Source: Planctomycetia bacterium
GTDB lineage: Bacteria > Planctomycetota > Planctomycetia > Gemmatales > Gemmataceae
Assembly (NCBI GenBank): GCA_005772955.1
Contig: SXID01000047.1
Location: forward strand, 1 to 36,085
Direction of reading: 5' to 3'
Length of the DNA: 36,085 nt
Part shown: positions 15,500 to 23,670 of the stretch, piece by piece
Layout of the letters: each line of letters opens with the position of its first letter
How positions within the stretch are numbered: the first letter of the stretch is position 1
Made by a program: the position numbers and the translations under genes
The notes under the pieces: generated by a model
Databases searched by the model: none
The model's input: only the letters and a program-made list of their open reading frames with translations
What the model was told of the DNA's origin: nothing

Positions 15500-16426
15500 A
15501 TGCCCCGCGACCCTTACGAAGTACTTGGCCTGACCAAATCCGCGACCGCGGAGGAGATCAACAAGGCGTACCGGAAGTTGTCGAAGAAGTACCACTCGGA
15601 CCGCAACCCCGGCGACAAGCAGGCCGACGCACACTACAAGGAAGTTCAGGCCGCGAACGAAATTCTCAGCGACCCCGCGAAGAAGGCGCAGTTTGACCGG
15701 TTCGGATTCGTGGGTCCGCAGACCGGGTTTCCCGGTGGCGGCTTTGCGGGCGGCGGGTTCCCCGGCGCGGGCGGCGCGCAGTTTGACCCGGAGGCGGCGC
15801 AGCAACTCTTCGACCTGTTCGGCGGCGGAATGGGCGGCGCTCCCGGCGGCCCGGACCTGAGCGACGTGTTCGGCGGCGGGCGGCGCAAGACCCGGACGCG
15901 GTCGCGCCCGCGTTCGGAGCCGATCGAATCCGAAGTGACGATTCCGTTCGACGTGGCCGCGAACGGCGGGAGCGTCGCGCTGGAGATTGGCGGACGGCGC
16001 ATCGACGTGAAGGTGCCCGCGGGCATCGAGGAAGGGAAGAAACTTCGCGTCTCGCCTGACGCGACCGGCGGCACAGAAGTGCTGCTCAAGGTGAAGATCG
16101 CTCCGCACCCGTTCTTCCGACGCGAGGGCAACGACCTCTACCTCGATGTGCCGCTCACACTCGCGGAAGCGGTCCTCGGCGCGAAGGTGGATGTACCCAC
16201 GCTCGACGGAGCCAAACTCGCGCTGCTGACCGTAACCGTGCCAGCGGGAACGTCGACCGGCAAGAAACTCCGGCTCCGCAGCAAGGGCGTCGCGGGCGGC
16301 GATCAGTACCTGGTATTCAAGGTGGAAGTGCCCGTGGGGAAGGTCGATGACAGGAGCCGCGAACTGATCGAGGAGTTCGCGAAACTGAACCCACAGACCC
16401 CGCGAGCGAACGCCCCGTGGGTGTGA
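15500..16426 (+). CDS. DnaJ/CbpA-type J-domain protein with HSD in place of HPD
   Basis: 308 residues, ATG at 15500. The J-domain occupies residues 4-70 (DPYEVLGLTKSATAEEINKAYRKLSKKY...NEILSDPAKKAQFDRFG). The loop that contacts Hsp70 reads H32-S33-D34; the Pro of the otherwise near-invariant HPD motif is Ser (TCG for CCG). A Gly/Phe-rich linker (about 72-115) and two beta domains follow, including VTIPFDVAANGGSVALEIGGR and HPFFRREGNDLYLDVPLTLAEAVLGAKVDVPTLDG. There is no Cys-rich zinc domain, so the layout is CbpA-like. It would normally deliver clients to DnaK and stimulate its ATPase. rnpA lies 67 nt downstream, after a palindromic repeat. Confidence 0.9.
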   Translation: MPRDPYEVLGLTKSATAEEINKAYRKLSKKYHSDRNPGDKQADAHYKEVQAANEILSDPAKKAQFDRFGFVGPQTGFPGGGFAGGGFPGAGGAQFDPEAAQQLFDLFGGGMGGAPGGPDLSDVFGGGRRKTRTRSRPRSEPIESEVTIPFDVAANGGSVALEIGGRRIDVKVPAGIEEGKKLRVSPDATGGTEVLLKVKIAPHPFFRREGNDLYLDVPLTLAEAVLGAKVDVPTLDGAKLALLTVTVPAGTSTGKKLRLRSKGVAGGDQYLVFKVEVPVGKVDDRSRELIEEFAKLNPQTPRANAPWV

Positions 16427-16441
16427 TGTGTCTGAAGGCTC

Positions 16442-16469
16442 GAGCCGCTTGCGGCTTCGCGAGCGGCTC
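16442..16469. repeat. CGAAGCCGC-family palindrome upstream of rnpA
   Basis: GAGCCGCT and AGCGGCTC flank a 12-nt loop that itself holds GCGGCTTCGC. The core TTGCGGCTTCGCGAGCG is shared with 34262-34411 and, inverted, with 12128-12145. It fills most of the gap between the J-domain gene and rnpA. Confidence 0.65.
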
Positions 16470-16493
16470 GACCAACGAATGAGAAGCAGGCCC

Positions 16494-16982
16494 ATGACCG
16501 CGCCTTTGACGTACCCGCAGACGCACCACATGAAGACTCCGGCGGAGTTCGAGCGGTGCTACGCGCGCAAGCGGTCGGCGTCCGACGGGCTGCTGATCGT
16601 GTACGCGTGCGAGAACGAACTCGCCCAGCCGCGGCTGGGCTGCTCGGTGTCGAAGAAGGTTGGTAATGCAGTGGTGCGCAATCGCTACAAGCGGCTGTTC
16701 CGCGAAGCGTTCCGGCTGTCGCAACACGACCTGCCGCCGGGCGTGGACCTGATCCTGATCCCGCGACCGGGGCCGTACCCGGCGCTCGACGCGCTGAAGG
16801 CGTCGCTGGTGAAACTGGCGAAGCAAGCGTCGCGGAAGTTGGGTGAGGGGAAACCTCTCCCCCAAACCCCCTCCCCTAATAAGGGAGGGGGAGCAAAACC
16901 AACACCAAAAGACACAGCAATCGCGCCGTCTTCGGATCGAAGCCCCTCTCCCCTTGGGGGAGGGGTTGGGGAGGGGTCTTGA
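16494..16982 (+). CDS. rnpA: Ribonuclease P protein component with a repeat-encoded C-terminal tail
   Basis: 162 residues from the ATG at 16494; residues 13-118 are a normal RnpA: MKTPAEFERCYARKRSASDG, PRLGCSVSKKVGNAVVRNRYKRLFREAFR (the RNR motif at 62-64) and LPPGVDLILIPRPG. It binds RNase P RNA and helps process tRNA 5' ends. Family length is about 110-130 residues. The last 43 residues (KPLPQTPSPNKGGGAKPTPKD...SPLGGGVGEGS) are encoded by a G/C-rich palindromic element (16852-16978) and are not RnpA-like. The reading frame stays open to a TGA that overlaps the yidD ATG. The tail is probably disordered. rnpA next to yidD is a common bacterial arrangement. Confidence 0.93.
   Translation: MTAPLTYPQTHHMKTPAEFERCYARKRSASDGLLIVYACENELAQPRLGCSVSKKVGNAVVRNRYKRLFREAFRLSQHDLPPGVDLILIPRPGPYPALDALKASLVKLAKQASRKLGEGKPLPQTPSPNKGGGAKPTPKDTAIAPSSDRSPSPLGGGVGEGS
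16852..16978. repeat. G/C-rich palindromic element inside the 3' end of rnpA
   Basis: Two palindromes bracket a unique centre: CCCCCTCCC-ctaataa-GGGAGGGGG at 16867-16891 and CCCCTCTCCCC...GGGGAGGGG at 16943-16976. The style matches the elements at 25780-25842 and 34262-34411. It is translated as the RnpA tail and ends 3 nt before the yidD start. Confidence 0.75.
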
Positions 16983-17230
16983 TGCGGCACCTCCGCTGGC
17001 TGTGGCGTGGTCCGACGCTCGCGTGCGGCGCGGTGCTGATCGTGTGCGTTCGCGGCTACCAGAAGTGCATCCGCCCGGTGTTGCCGCCGATGTGCAGGTT
17101 CCAGCCGGGGTGCAGCGAGTACTTCATCCTGTCCGTGAAGAAGCACGGCCCGATCTTCGGCTGCGCGAAAGGCGCCTGGCGCATTTGTAGATGCAACCCG
17201 TGGAACCGCGGCGGCTACGATCCGCCGTAG
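16982..17230 (+). CDS. yidD: Membrane protein insertion efficiency factor YidD
   Basis: 82 residues; the ATG at 16982 shares its A with the rnpA stop (TGATG), and a TTG at 16979 is the only alternative. An N-terminal hydrophobic stretch (GPTLACGAVLIVCVRGYQKCI) is followed by the family core: RPVLPPMCRFQPGCSEYFILSVKKHG, containing CxFxPxCSxY, and GAWRICRCNPWNRGGYDP. YidD is a small peripheral inner-membrane protein that aids insertion by YidC. The stop lies only 4 nt from the stop of the convergent LRR gene, leaving no room for a conventional terminator. Confidence 0.95.
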   Translation: MRHLRWLWRGPTLACGAVLIVCVRGYQKCIRPVLPPMCRFQPGCSEYFILSVKKHGPIFGCAKGAWRICRCNPWNRGGYDPP

Positions 17231-17234
17231 CACG

Positions 17235-18590
17235 TTAGTGGACGTTCATCTTCCTCAGCTTCTTCCGAAGCCCCGCGATTCCGGTCTTCGTCACCCGCGT
17301 TCGCATGAGGTAAACCGTGTTCAGGTTCTTCAGCCGTTCGAGGTGAACGAGGCTCTTGTTGTCCGCCGCGGTGTCGAACGCCCAGACGTCTTCCAGCCAC
17401 CGCAGCCCAGGAAGGTGGGCGAGTGTCGCACCGGTGATGCGAGTCTCGCCGAGGTTGAGGTGCCGCAGTCGGGTCAACGCGGCGAGATTCGCCAGCCCCG
17501 CGTCGCTGGCCCGCGTCGATCCCAAGTTCAGGTGCGTGAGTAGCGGGAAGTTCTCGATCCCGCGACCGGTGATCTTCGTGCCGCGCAGGTCCAGCTTCCG
17601 GATTCTCGTCAAGGCGCTCAGGTGCTGGATGGCTGTGTTGTCGGCTTTCTTCAGTGCAAGCACCTCCAGCATCGAGAGCTTCGCGAGCGATTGGTAGCCC
17701 GCAGCGGTCAAGTGGCGGGAGCCGAGTTGCAGTTCGCGCAGTTCGGTGAACTTCGCCAGCCCGGTCGCGCCGGTGTCCGTGATGGTCGCCTCGGTGGCGA
17801 TCAGCGTGCGAAGTCGCTTGAGCGGCGCGAGCGATTTCACACCATCGTCGTCCAACGGCGTGCCACCGAGGTCGAGGTGTTCGAGGTGCGTGAGTTTGCC
17901 GATTCGCGGCAACAAATCCGGTGCGGGTTCTGCGTCTCCGAAGGAGAACCCGCGAAGATTGGGGATCTTTGCGACTCGATTAATGATCCTCGGTGTGACG
18001 ACGACTCCCCACGGGAAGCCGATCCCGATCGGAGTCGGCGACCCGGCCCAGGGTGCCCGCTCGAACGGCTCGAAGGAGACATCGACAATGGCTTTCGCGC
18101 GATCCGCGGCGCTAAAATCCAGATCGGATTCGCTCGCGAGTGGGTCTTCGACGAGCACCCACGTCATCCCCGACCAACCGGTTGTGATGACCACAGGTAG
18201 CGGGTAGCCGCCCGCGGTTGTCTGGCCTTGGAGCGTGCTCGTGTGGAGCCAGTCGTCTTCGCCGCCGTGGTAGCCGATGACGGGCAACCCGCGGTCGTGC
18301 GGACCGCGGTCCCACATCACGTCACCAACTTCCTTCTTCCACAGCCCCCCGTACTTCTTCCACCACTTCTGATGCCGGTCGAAGAGGACATCGTACTCCG
18401 GGGCACCGGCTGGCAGCGCGGCGATCTGACTCTGGAGGCGCATCACCTCGCCGCGGGGGTCGTCGTGTTCCTGTAGCCAGTCGGCCAGCACAAGCCGTGC
18501 GGTGTCGTCGTCCGGGTCCGCGTGGCAACTCGCGAGCAGCGCCCGCAGGTCGGGACCGTGTGTCGGGAACCGACCGTGCACGCGTGCCAT
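17235..18590 (-). CDS. TIGR02996 domain protein with leucine-rich repeats
   Basis: 451 residues. Residues about 14-60 (DLRALLASCHADPDDDTARLVLADWLQEHDDPRGEVMRLQ) match the planctomycete TIGR02996 'repeat-companion' domain. Residues about 60-205 are a linker with many Trp and Gly residues. From about 215 there are roughly ten leucine-rich repeats with an LxxLxxLxLxxTxI/LxDxG pattern (LEHLDLGGTPLDDDGV, LRTLIATEATITDTGA, LTHLNLGSTRASDAGL, LRHLNLGETRITGATL). No signal peptide is visible. TIGR02996 proteins are numerous in Gemmata, function unknown; the LRR part suggests protein binding. The ATG shares a base with the ThuA stop (TAATG), implying translational coupling. Confidence 0.88.
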   Translation of the reverse strand: MARVHGRFPTHGPDLRALLASCHADPDDDTARLVLADWLQEHDDPRGEVMRLQSQIAALPAGAPEYDVLFDRHQKWWKKYGGLWKKEVGDVMWDRGPHDRGLPVIGYHGGEDDWLHTSTLQGQTTAGGYPLPVVITTGWSGMTWVLVEDPLASESDLDFSAADRAKAIVDVSFEPFERAPWAGSPTPIGIGFPWGVVVTPRIINRVAKIPNLRGFSFGDAEPAPDLLPRIGKLTHLEHLDLGGTPLDDDGVKSLAPLKRLRTLIATEATITDTGATGLAKFTELRELQLGSRHLTAAGYQSLAKLSMLEVLALKKADNTAIQHLSALTRIRKLDLRGTKITGRGIENFPLLTHLNLGSTRASDAGLANLAALTRLRHLNLGETRITGATLAHLPGLRWLEDVWAFDTAADNKSLVHLERLKNLNTVYLMRTRVTKTGIAGLRKKLRKMNVH

Positions 18591-19486
18591 TACTTCTTCT
18601 TCCCCTTTGGGTCCAGGTTGGCGCTGATGTCCTCTTCCGTTACCGTGGACGCGACGCCGTCTTTAGGCACGTCGAGTTTGCACAGCCACACGAGCGCGTT
18701 CAGCACCACCTTGCGGAAGTTGTCGTCCTTCCAGTTGCGGTGATGGTGACCGCCGGTGAAGCCGCACCCGCGCCCGCCGTCCGTGCGCTCCGTCGCCCAC
18801 ATCATCGCTTCCGAACGGCCCTTCGCTTCTTGGATGTGCTTGTACGGCCCCTTGGGGGACACATACGGGCCGTCTCGCACCGCGTCCGGCGGGATTGCGC
18901 TCAGGATCGGCGTGACCGATTTCATGTCGTCGCGGAACCGCATGTTGAAGTACCACTCGTCCTTCACGCTGAACGGCTTCACGCCGTTGCAGATCGCGTG
19001 TTTCCGGAACTCCTTGAACTCGGGCGACCACATCGGGTTGCACGAGTAGTTCGTTTCGTAGTAGCCGCCGATCCACTCCTTGAACTCCGGCCCGCCCAGG
19101 TCTTTCGGCACCTCAACGCCGTAGTGCGCGCACATCAGGCCGACGCCCTTCGCCATCAGTTTGCCGATGCGCTCCAGACGCTTTTCGCGAATTAGCGGGT
19201 GGTTGCCCCCACCGTCCGCGAAGCAGAGGATCGCGTCGGCGGTGTCGAGCGCGGAATCGTCCTTTGGGTAGCCGCTGAGGAACACCATCGTTTCGAGTCC
19301 CTCGTACCCCTTGAGGCACTTTTCGAGCAACCGCACGCCCGCATTGAACTCGTGATCGCCGGGACCGTGGCTCGGCGTCCCCGCGATCATCACCAGTTTC
19401 TTCTTCTTGTCCGCGCCGTGGGCGAATGACGAACTGAGTGTGGCCGCGGCGCTCGCGGCGAGGAAGTCGCGTCGGGAGAGAGACAT
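18590..19486 (-). CDS. Tat-exported ThuA-domain protein
   Basis: 298 residues from the ATG at 19486, with GGAG at an 8-nt spacing; an ATG 6 nt upstream is closer to GGAG than usual, and the longer frame to 19612 is inside a repeat. A twin-arginine leader (SLSRRDFLAASAAATLSSSFAHGAD) predicts export. The body is the ThuA-like class I glutamine-amidotransferase fold: KLVMIAGTPSHGPGDHEFNAGVRLLEKCL, ADAILCFADGGGNHPL, GVGLMCAHYGVEVPKD and GCGFTGGHHHRNW near the end. ThuA proteins are linked to sugar (trehalose/keto-sugar) metabolism; the His-rich GGHHHRNW suggests metal binding. It is coupled to the TIGR02996/LRR gene. Confidence 0.88.
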   Translation of the reverse strand: MSLSRRDFLAASAAATLSSSFAHGADKKKKLVMIAGTPSHGPGDHEFNAGVRLLEKCLKGYEGLETMVFLSGYPKDDSALDTADAILCFADGGGNHPLIREKRLERIGKLMAKGVGLMCAHYGVEVPKDLGGPEFKEWIGGYYETNYSCNPMWSPEFKEFRKHAICNGVKPFSVKDEWYFNMRFRDDMKSVTPILSAIPPDAVRDGPYVSPKGPYKHIQEAKGRSEAMMWATERTDGGRGCGFTGGHHHRNWKDDNFRKVVLNALVWLCKLDVPKDGVASTVTEEDISANLDPKGKKK

Positions 19487-19543
19487 CGGCATTGCTCCGT
19501 GAGTGGGTGACGGTGTGATTGTGTTGCGCCGATGGTCACGAAA

Positions 19544-19666
19544 CCAGGGGTTGAAACCTCTGGCTATTACCTGTGACCCCGTTGGGGTCAAAAGGAAACT
19601 GAAGGGGCGCATTGTCTTCGGACCCCGAAGGGGTCACTGGTAATAGCCAGGGGTTTCAACCCCTGG
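19544..19666. repeat. Inverted pair of 46-bp double-hairpin elements
   Basis: Copy 1 (19544-19589) and copy 2 (19621-19666, reverse orientation) are nearly identical. Each contains CCAGGGGTTGAAACCCCTGG (copy 1 has one change, TCT for CCC) and GACCCC-GTTG/TTCG-GGGTC separated by CTATTACC. They lie 31 nt apart in the divergent region of the ThuA and kinase genes. They could fold into one long hairpin and resemble BIME-type mobile palindromes. Confidence 0.85.
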
Positions 19667-19719
19667 TACGATTGCACCACGTGCCCGCGCAAGCCGGCGG
19701 TACCGGTGTGTTTCATAAT

Positions 19720-21936
19720 ATGGGAGCCTTAACCGCCGTGAGCGACCCCGGACTTACTCCCGTGATGAGACCCGTCGACCTCGACGCGGCACGCGCGCTC
19801 AGCCTACGCGGGGCCCATCCGCCGGTGAAGGTGCCCGGGTACGAGCAGGAACAGTTCGTTGGGCACGGCGCCTACGGCGAGGTGTGGGCCGCCGTCAACC
19901 GCAACAGCGGGCGAAGGGTCGCGATCAAGTTCTTCACGCGCCGCGGTGGTCTCGATTGGTCTGCGCTCGCGCGCGAAGTGGAGAAACTTCGCTACCTGTT
20001 CTCCGACCGCTACGTCGTGCAACTCTTCGAGGTCGGCTGGGAGTCGGACCCGCCGTATTACGTGATGGAGTACATGGAGAACGGGTCGCTCGAAGACACG
20101 CTCCGCACTCACCGACCACCCGTTCACGAAGCGGTCACGGTGTTCCGCGAAGTCGCCACCGCGCTCGTCCACGCTCACGACAAGGGTATTCTTCACTGCG
20201 ACCTGAAGCCCGCGAACATCCTTCTTGACAACGAGAAGAAACCGCGGCTCGCGGACTTCGGGCAGTCGCGCCTCACGAACGAGATCTCGCCGGCACTCGG
20301 CACGTTGTTCTACATGGCACCCGAACAGGCCGACCTCACCGCGGTGCCAGACGCACGCTGGGACGTGTATGCGCTCGGCGCGGTGATGTACCGGATGCTG
20401 GTGGGCGAACCGCCGCACCGCAACGAACCTGGCGCGACGAGCATCACCACGGGCACGCTCGACGCGCAACTCGCGGCGTATCGCAAACTCATCTTCACCG
20501 CACCGAAGCCGAACGCGCACCGCGCGGTGCCGGGCGTCGATTCGGGGCTGGCCGCGATCATCGACAAGTGCCTTGAGGCTGGTCCGAGCAAACGGTTCGC
20601 GAACCCGCAAGAGGTTCTCGCGGCGCTCGACACCCGGAACCTTCAGCGCGTGCGTCGGCCGTTGTTGTGGGTCACCGGGTTCACGTTCGCGCTGCTGTTC
20701 GTCCTTATGGCGCTCGTCGGGCAGTACCTGTTCCGCACAACGGTGAACACGGCCGAACACGGCGTTGAGAGCCGCGCGCTCGATGCGAACCGGTTCGCGG
20801 CGCAGAGCGAGGCGAAGCAGTTCGCGGCGCATATCCAGTTGCGGTGGGTACAACTCGAAGCGATGTCGCGCAACACGCAACTCCGCGAGATGCTTCAATC
20901 GGGCGACCGGCTGAAAGACAATCCCGCCGCCGGGCCGCAACTCGACCTGTTGCTCGCGGAGCGGAAGGAGCGAGGCGACAAACAGTTCCCCGTGTCGGAC
21001 AGGTCGTCGCTGTGGTTCGCGACCGACGCGGGTGGGTACCAGCGCGGCACCGCCCCGAAGGTCGCGTCGGGCCGGCACTTGTACCGCGGGTTCCGCGACT
21101 ACTTCCACGGAAAGGGCGAGTACCCGGAAACAACGAAGCCGCCACCGGGCATTATTCAGAAGCCCCATCGCTCGGTCGCGTACCGCCGTGAGCGGCCGAC
21201 GGGCGAGCGGCACTGGTCGGTCGCGTTCACGGTGCCAGTGATGAACGACGACAAACCGCCGAAGCCGGTCGGCATCGTGGGTATGACTATCGACCTTGCG
21301 GACGCGCCGACGGACCGGTCCAACCACATCGCGGTACTGATCGACACTCGCCCGGACGCAAAAACGGGCCGACGCGGCTTGATCCTCCGGCACCCGTACT
21401 GGTCGGGGATGAAGAACGAGGCCGAACCGCCTCTGTACTACGCCGACGAGGTCGTGAAGTGGGCCGACGCGACGACCGGCGACGACCTCGCGCCCTTCGA
21501 GGGCGGGGCCGAGTACATCGACCCGGTTTCGGTTGCGATCGGTGGCGTGCCGGGGCAGGAGGGCTACGAGGGGAAGTGGCTCGCCTCGGTTCACCGCGTT
21601 CGCGTCGGACCGGACAAAGTCGATACCGGTTGGGTGGTGCTGGTGCAGGAACGCCGCGACGAGGCGCTTCAACCGGTGCGCGATCTGCAATGGCGCCTCG
21701 GTTACGTCGCGCTCGCGGCGAGCGCGGTCATCCTGGTGCTGGTCGTGCTGATGTGGGCGGGGATGGTGTTGGTGTTGGACACGTCGTCGCGTTCGCCGGT
21801 GATGCGACTGCTGCGCCGCTGGGCTGGTCTTCCGACCAGTAGCCCGAGCGGAATCGTGAGCACGGCTGGTGGGAGTTCGCTACCGGGCGCGGGAACCGCC
21901 CGCGGCAGCGCGACCACGACACCGGGGAACCCCTAG
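19720..21936 (+). CDS. Transmembrane Ser/Thr protein kinase with an extracytoplasmic Cache-like sensor
   Basis: 738 residues from the ATG at 19720; a GTG at 19738 has a better-placed GGAG, and the open frame upstream is repeat sequence. The kinase domain (about 40-305) has the Gly loop GHGAYGEV, Lys70 (VAIK), HCDLKPAN at 159-166 (Cys in place of the Arg of HRD), DFG 179-181, and APE 200-202. A membrane helix follows at 313-337. The external region contains a Cache-like pattern (SSLWFATDAGGYQRG, HLYRGFRDYFHGKGEYPE, VGIVGMTIDLADAP), and a second helix (LGYVALAASAVILVLVVLMW) precedes a Gly/Ser/Thr-rich cytoplasmic tail. It probably phosphorylates proteins in response to an external small molecule. 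It is apparently monocistronic. Confidence 0.92.
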   Translation: MGALTAVSDPGLTPVMRPVDLDAARALSLRGAHPPVKVPGYEQEQFVGHGAYGEVWAAVNRNSGRRVAIKFFTRRGGLDWSALAREVEKLRYLFSDRYVVQLFEVGWESDPPYYVMEYMENGSLEDTLRTHRPPVHEAVTVFREVATALVHAHDKGILHCDLKPANILLDNEKKPRLADFGQSRLTNEISPALGTLFYMAPEQADLTAVPDARWDVYALGAVMYRMLVGEPPHRNEPGATSITTGTLDAQLAAYRKLIFTAPKPNAHRAVPGVDSGLAAIIDKCLEAGPSKRFANPQEVLAALDTRNLQRVRRPLLWVTGFTFALLFVLMALVGQYLFRTTVNTAEHGVESRALDANRFAAQSEAKQFAAHIQLRWVQLEAMSRNTQLREMLQSGDRLKDNPAAGPQLDLLLAERKERGDKQFPVSDRSSLWFATDAGGYQRGTAPKVASGRHLYRGFRDYFHGKGEYPETTKPPPGIIQKPHRSVAYRRERPTGERHWSVAFTVPVMNDDKPPKPVGIVGMTIDLADAPTDRSNHIAVLIDTRPDAKTGRRGLILRHPYWSGMKNEAEPPLYYADEVVKWADATTGDDLAPFEGGAEYIDPVSVAIGGVPGQEGYEGKWLASVHRVRVGPDKVDTGWVVLVQERRDEALQPVRDLQWRLGYVALAASAVILVLVVLMWAGMVLVLDTSSRSPVMRLLRRWAGLPTSSPSGIVSTAGGSSLPGAGTARGSATTTPGNP

Positions 21937-22016
21937 TAGGGCTTCAAGGCTTTGCGCAGGCCCGCCATGCCTTTGGTGGCGCTGGTGAAGCTGCGCAAAG
22001 CCTTGACCCACCCTAC
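21936..22016. terminator. Long inverted repeat between convergent genes
   Basis: TCAAGGCTTTGCGCAG (21944-21959) and its exact complement (21991-22006) are separated by 31 nt, with outer arms GTAGGG and CCCTAC. It sits between the kinase stop and the stop of the thioredoxin-like gene and can act in both directions. The sequence also looks like a dispersed repeat. Confidence 0.7.
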
Positions 22017-22026
22017 AAGACCGGCA

Positions 22027-23646
22027 TCACTTCGCGTCCAGATCAACCTGCACCGCGTGCAGAATCTCCTTCGTCGTGTCGTTCTGCACGAGCGCGACGA
22101 GCTTCAGGTTCTTCAGCGCCAGCGGTCGGTCGGTACGCGGGAACGGCTCCTCCGTCTTCACGAAGTCGTCCAGATACTTCGTCAGGGAAGTCTTGATCGC
22201 CTCCGGGTCGATGGTCACCGTTTGCTCGTGCGTCTTCTTGGCGAGCGCGAACCCTTTCGCCCCGCCCGGCATGGAGCGCACCACCATGTGGTGATACCGC
22301 AAGCCGTTGCCGCCGGTATAGCGGATGCGTTCTTCCGCGAGCACGAACCGCAGCATCACCTTGTCGCCGGGCATCTCCAAATCCGCGACGCTCGCCTTCG
22401 CGCTGAAGCCGCCTTTCTCGCCCTTCGTCACCGCGAGCGACAGTTTCACACCCGCGGGCTTCTCAAGCAACTCATCGAGCGTGGTGCGGAACTGCTTGTA
22501 GAACTTTTCCGAGTCGGCCGCGGCGCCACCGGACCCGGTGCCGAGTTTGCCGCTGATGAACAACGTGGGTGCGCCGCGGATCTTGTCCGCGTAGTATTCG
22601 ACACGGTCCATGCCGTCGGGGTTGGTGAGCGGGTCCGGTCGCGGCACGTGGAAGTGGTACTGCAACAGGATCACGTCCGCGGGCTTGTAGGTCTTCAGCA
22701 AGCCGTCGAACGCGAGATCGACGCCAACGCACGGCGGGCACTCGGCGCCCGTGAACACTTCGACGACCGCGGCCTTGTCGGTCTTCGCCTTGCGGCCCGC
22801 GAACGCCTCCGCTTTGAATGGCGGGTTGGTCTTCGCGTACTCCGCGAAGTCACGCAGTTCGAGCTTCGCGAGTTGGGCCTGGTACGTCTTCGCGTCGTCC
22901 GCTTTGCCGGCTTTCAACAGCGTGCGGACCAGCGATTCCAGCACCATCATTCGCGTTGCGGTGGTGTCGTCGTCGGTGAGCAGGCGTTCGGCGCGTTTGG
23001 CTTGCGCAACGGCGAGGTCCGCCAGGCCCGCTTGCGAGGCGAGCAGTTCCACGGTGCGCAGGGTTGCGTCGCGTTCCCAGCGTGGACCGAAGGTGCTGGC
23101 GGTCTTGTTCAGCCGCTCTACGATTCCGCGAACCTCGTCCGCGGGCATTTTCTTCTCTCCGGCTTGCGCGAGCACGGCGAACGCCGCGCCGAACAACTCG
23201 GGGCCATCCTCGACTTGCCCGAGCGCCTCGCGTGCGACCGCGAACGCGTCGTCGAGTTTCGCGAGTTTGGTCCGGTACATTGTGGTGAGTTGGAGCCGGC
23301 CACCGACCACAGAGAGCGAGCCGTTGAGTTTCTTCCTGTCCTTGGTCAGTGTGCCGTCGAAGGAGATGAGTTCGCGGCCCATGAAGCCGAGGATGAACGT
23401 CACCGTGTCGCCGTTCACCGCGACCGCGGTGACGGTCGGCTTGACTTTGAGCTCGTCAGACGCACCGAGGTACTCGGCGGTCCACTTGCCGTCCTTCTCG
23501 GTGAACCCGATCAGCATGACGGTCTCTTCACCGCGGTCAATGGGTACGGTGAGTTTCCAGTTGCCCGCTGGTGGCGTCGGGTCGGCGGCGCGGCCGAGGC
23601 TCGCGGCGGCGACGACGAGTGCGAGTGCGCAAACGGTGCGAAGCAT
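22027..23646 (-). CDS. Exported thioredoxin-like protein with a CPPC motif
   Basis: 539 residues with a signal peptide (MLRTVCALALVVAAASLGRA). Residues 25-130 form a beta-rich domain, 130-270 is helical (KLAKLDDAFAVAREALG..., TATRMMVLESLVRTLLKAGKADDA), and 290-420 is a thioredoxin-like domain: KAAVVEVFTGAECPPCVGVDLAFDGL with Cys303-Pro-Pro-Cys306 after a beta strand, then VILLQYHFHVPRPDPL and GAPTLFISGK, which supplies the cis-Pro (APT). The layout around CPPC resembles DUF1223-type proteins. A C-terminal beta domain follows. It probably acts as a periplasmic thiol-disulfide protein; partner and substrate are unknown. Its start is 22 nt from the aminotransferase stop on the same strand, so they may be co-transcribed. 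Confidence 0.8.
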   Translation of the reverse strand: MLRTVCALALVVAAASLGRAADPTPPAGNWKLTVPIDRGEETVMLIGFTEKDGKWTAEYLGASDELKVKPTVTAVAVNGDTVTFILGFMGRELISFDGTLTKDRKKLNGSLSVVGGRLQLTTMYRTKLAKLDDAFAVAREALGQVEDGPELFGAAFAVLAQAGEKKMPADEVRGIVERLNKTASTFGPRWERDATLRTVELLASQAGLADLAVAQAKRAERLLTDDDTTATRMMVLESLVRTLLKAGKADDAKTYQAQLAKLELRDFAEYAKTNPPFKAEAFAGRKAKTDKAAVVEVFTGAECPPCVGVDLAFDGLLKTYKPADVILLQYHFHVPRPDPLTNPDGMDRVEYYADKIRGAPTLFISGKLGTGSGGAAADSEKFYKQFRTTLDELLEKPAGVKLSLAVTKGEKGGFSAKASVADLEMPGDKVMLRFVLAEERIRYTGGNGLRYHHMVVRSMPGGAKGFALAKKTHEQTVTIDPEAIKTSLTKYLDDFVKTEEPFPRTDRPLALKNLKLVALVQNDTTKEILHAVQVDLDAK

Positions 23647-23670
23647 GAGGTGATTCCGGGGGTCGGAGGT

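Noticed and set aside
19804-21690. 628-codon minus-strand ORF opposite the kinase gene
   Set aside because: Shadow ORF; composition is Arg/Val/His-rich and the kinase motifs on the plus strand are unambiguous.
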